DNA of 64,000 nt from Nitrosophilus alvini (GTDB lineage: Bacteria; Campylobacterota; Campylobacteria; Campylobacterales; Nitratiruptoraceae), in NCBI RefSeq assembly GCF_015100395.1, contig NZ_AP022847.1, positions 1,056,501 to 1,120,500 of the forward strand, given 5' to 3'. The notes beneath the pieces were generated by a model that saw nothing but the letters and a program-made list of their open reading frames with translations, was not told the origin of the DNA and searched no databases. Shown in pieces: positions 62,014-64,000 of the stretch. How positions within the stretch are numbered: position 1 is the first letter of the stretch; the number at the start of each line of letters is the position of its first letter. Both the position numbers and the translations under genes were made by a program.

Positions 62014-63225
62014 CTACTTCTCCTCATAAAATCTATACCCCTGTTTTGTCAAAAGTTCTCTGATCTCCTCTTGATGCTCTTTTCCTTTTGTCTCAAGGGC
62101 GATACTCACATTCGCATCACCGTAAGCCAGTGAGGCGGAAGTTCTATCGTATCCTATCTGTACAATATTTGCACTTACACTTGCCAAAATTTCAGTAAGT
62201 TTCATCAGCGAGCCCGGTTTGTCAACAAGAGTAACTATCAATTTCATTTTTCTGTATGATTTTATAAGACCTTTTTCTATAATGACCGAAAGCATTGTCA
62301 CATCGATATTGCCGCCGCTTAAAATTACTGCAACCCTGCTCTCAGGAGGTAAGTTCAGTTTTTGGTACAAAACAGCGGCGACGCCCGCCGCCCCCGCTCC
62401 TTCAACAACCAATTTTCTTGTCTCAAGCAAAAAGAGTATCGCATCGGCAATCTCCTCATCATCCACTTCTACAATCTCATCTACACATTCAAGAAGAATA
62501 TCAAGGGTAACAGATGATGTATCTCGTACAGCAATACCGTCCGCTATGGTTCTTACATCAATGCTGTCTATAGGTTTGCCTGCGTAAAAGGAGTTTTTCA
62601 TTGCCGGTGCTCCCGCAGCAGTAACGCCTATGACTTTCGTCTTTGGATTCATCTGTTTTATAGCACTTCCTATACCGGCTATAAGCCCGCCACCGCCGAC
62701 AGGGACAACTATAGCATCCAAACTCTCTATATCTTCAAATATCTCAAGAACTATAGTACCCTGACCGGCCATTACATCTTCATCAGCAAAAGGATGGATA
62801 AAAGCCAGATTTTTCTCTTCTGCATATTTGCGTGCAAAAAGATAAGCCTCATCATAATTTGCCCCGCTTAAAATCACTTCCGCACCGTATGACTTGACTC
62901 CGTTCACTTTAGTAAGCGGCGTATTTTCCGGCATAACTATAGTTGCAGGAATATTGAAATATTTTGCACTCAAAGCCACACCCTGAGCGTGATTGCCTGC
63001 ACTCGCAGCTACAACCCCTCTCTCTTTGGCTTCGTCACTTAATCTTGATATTTTGTAAAAAGCACCTCTGATTTTAAATGCTCCGGTAACCTGAAGATTT
63101 TCTTTTTTTAAAAATATTTCATAGCCGCTTTTTACGCTGAGCTGGGGAGCATATGCGAAAGGCGTTTTTACCGCAATTTTTGAAACTATATTTCTTGCAT
63201 CTTCAATCTTTTTCAAATCTATCAT
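62014..63225 (-). CDS. ilvA: threonine ammonia-lyase (biosynthetic threonine deaminase)
   Basis: This 403-residue fold-type II PLP enzyme makes 2-oxobutyrate for isoleucine. It has the PLP lysine in LQVTGAFKIRGAFYKI near 52, SAGNHAQGVALSA near 80, the phosphate loop VVPVGGGGLIAGIGSA near 180 and LSGGNIDVTML near 305. A C-terminal ACT domain (MKLIVTLVDKPGSLMKLTEILASVSANI) gives allosteric control. The ATG at 63225 with AAAGG is preferred to a TTG at 63243. It overlaps none of its neighbours. Confidence 0.95.
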   Translation of the reverse strand: MIDLKKIEDARNIVSKIAVKTPFAYAPQLSVKSGYEIFLKKENLQVTGAFKIRGAFYKISRLSDEAKERGVVAASAGNHAQGVALSAKYFNIPATIVMPENTPLTKVNGVKSYGAEVILSGANYDEAYLFARKYAEEKNLAFIHPFADEDVMAGQGTIVLEIFEDIESLDAIVVPVGGGGLIAGIGSAIKQMNPKTKVIGVTAAGAPAMKNSFYAGKPIDSIDVRTIADGIAVRDTSSVTLDILLECVDEIVEVDDEEIADAILFLLETRKLVVEGAGAAGVAAVLYQKLNLPPESRVAVILSGGNIDVTMLSVIIEKGLIKSYRKMKLIVTLVDKPGSLMKLTEILASVSANIVQIGYDRTSASLAYGDANVSIALETKGKEHQEEIRELLTKQGYRFYEEK

Positions 63226-63235
63226 CAAAAACCTT

Positions 63236-63667
63236 TCAGGCAAAAAGAATTTTATGTTCTATCATGGCACACATATTCTGCACGGCTTCTATACCGGCAT
63301 TTTTAGCTTTTGCGGCAGCTTCATTGTTCACTATCTCTTTTTGCATCCAGACAACTTTTACATCACCTCTTTTGATTGCGCTTTCCACTATTGCCGTAAC
63401 GGCTTCGGATTTTCGGAAAATATCTATCATATCGATACGCTCTGGAATCTCTTCAAGAGATCGGTAAACTTTTTCTCCCAAAATCTCACCGCCTTTTGGA
63501 TATACGGGAATTATTTTATATCCTTGCTCCTGCAGGTATTTCGCAACTCTGTGGCTATCTTTTAGAGGATTTGGGGACAATCCTACAACAGCAATAGTTT
63601 CAACATCTTCAAATATCTTTTTGATAGTTTTTTTATCTGCATTTATACTCGGAATTTCACATTCCAT
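63236..63667 (-). CDS. CoA-binding domain protein (YccU-like)
   Basis: This 143-residue Rossmann-like protein, of the CoA_binding_2 family, shows KIFEDVETIAVVGLSPNPLKDSHRVAKYLQEQGYKIIPVYPKG, VDIFRKSEAVTAIVESAIKRGDVKVVWMQKEIVNNEAAAKAKNAGI and MCAMIEHKILF. Proteins of this type bind CoA; the role is not known. The ATG at 63667 has AAGGA upstream. It likely heads the ilvA-ppx-ilvBH-lpxD strand run. Confidence 0.87.
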   Translation of the reverse strand: MECEIPSINADKKTIKKIFEDVETIAVVGLSPNPLKDSHRVAKYLQEQGYKIIPVYPKGGEILGEKVYRSLEEIPERIDMIDIFRKSEAVTAIVESAIKRGDVKVVWMQKEIVNNEAAAKAKNAGIEAVQNMCAMIEHKILFA

Positions 63668-63764
63668 ATACAATCCTTCTTAAATGCTTTATATAAAATT
63701 GGGTAAGTATATCAAATATAGCGTAAAGAGCCAATTAAGGTAGAAAGGAATATAATATTTTATT

Positions 63765-64000
63765 ATGATTACTTATAACAGAAGAAGAGTCGAAAGTGAA
63801 ATAAAAGAGCTCTTCAAAAACAGATTCGCCATACTTATTATTCTGATAATTGCTATATTTTTTTTCATATACACTTTTATATACGGTATAAAAAAACAGG
63901 AAGTTGAACGTATTCTTTCAAAAGAACTGAGAAGCGAAAAAGAGAAAATCACACTTCAGATAAATACTCTGTATGCCAGTACACGAATGCTTTATGAGCT
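63765..64000 (+). CDS. membrane-anchored protein, N-terminal part only (probable sensor)
   Basis: The frame runs off the right edge after 78 codons. It opens MITYNRRRVESEIKELFKNR, then one hydrophobic helix (FAILIILIIAIFFFIYTFIYG), then a charged coiled segment KKQEVERILSKELRSEKEKI and NTLYASTRMLYE. This cytoplasm-helix-periplasm start is typical of sensor kinases, cyclases or chemoreceptors, but no catalytic domain is in view. Confidence 0.6.
   Translation, partial: MITYNRRRVESEIKELFKNRFAILIILIIAIFFFIYTFIYGIKKQEVERILSKELRSEKEKITLQINTLYASTRMLYE

Overview
The window is a stretch of bacterial chromosome from a member of the Campylobacterota (Epsilonproteobacteria), most likely a free-living, vent-type chemolithoautotroph. 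The DNA is AT-rich and gene-dense. It carries monomeric isocitrate dehydrogenase, AcnB, LDH-like malate dehydrogenase and a two-subunit class I fumarase, a set that fits the reductive TCA cycle. It also has the small LolA, FtsK and LpxD forms typical of the phylum. I cannot name a genus from sequence alone.

Layout. 1-4256 holds TCA genes on the minus strand (fumarase beta and alpha, mdh, icd). 4465-12399 is an envelope and secretion block (mltG, an AsmA-like giant, a LolC/E-type permease, secA, lolA). 12425-18640 holds acnB, a MgtC/DUF4010 membrane protein and ftsK, whose reading frame appears to begin at a non-canonical ATT codon. 18977-23406 has a multi-domain GGDEF/EAL protein, a universal stress protein and a small outer-membrane barrel.

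23431-46570 is the most unusual part: about 23 kb, almost entirely minus strand. It has three transcription units. The first is a TonB-dependent receptor, a CcdA/SafE-like membrane protein, two membrane polyferredoxins, and a double-cubane-type 2-hydroxyacyl-CoA-dehydratase-family protein with its ATP-dependent activator. The second is a dihaem cytochrome c and an RND/adaptor/TolC pump. The third is a PqqD-like protein, an ATP-grasp ligase, a PLP-dependent decarboxylase, a urea-transporter/M23-peptidase fusion, a beta-barrel protein and a TPR protein. A histidine kinase and OmpR-type regulator sit at the upstream end. Each unit has the same direct repeat, GTTAA-N6-GTTAA on the + strand, 37-43 bases before its first start codon and 15 bases before a possible -10 box. 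I infer that the kinase/regulator pair controls all three units. One coherent but unproven reading is a system that makes, exports, re-imports and reduces a small molecule or metal complex.

46895-57527, all on the plus strand, is mostly housekeeping: HU, tRNA-Leu and tRNA-Gly, a UbiX-like protein, coaD, tmk, hisS, speA, cysE, aspC and a monomeric B12-dependent ribonucleotide reductase. Between cysE and aspC lie a Cas6-like 5' gene fragment and a ribbon-helix-helix/MazF toxin-antitoxin pair. 57528-63667 returns to the minus strand with lpxD, ilvH, ilvB, a Ppx/GppA phosphatase, ilvA and a CoA-binding protein. The window ends inside a plus-strand membrane protein gene.

Limits: all family calls come from reading motifs by eye. 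No database search, structure prediction or promoter scoring was run.
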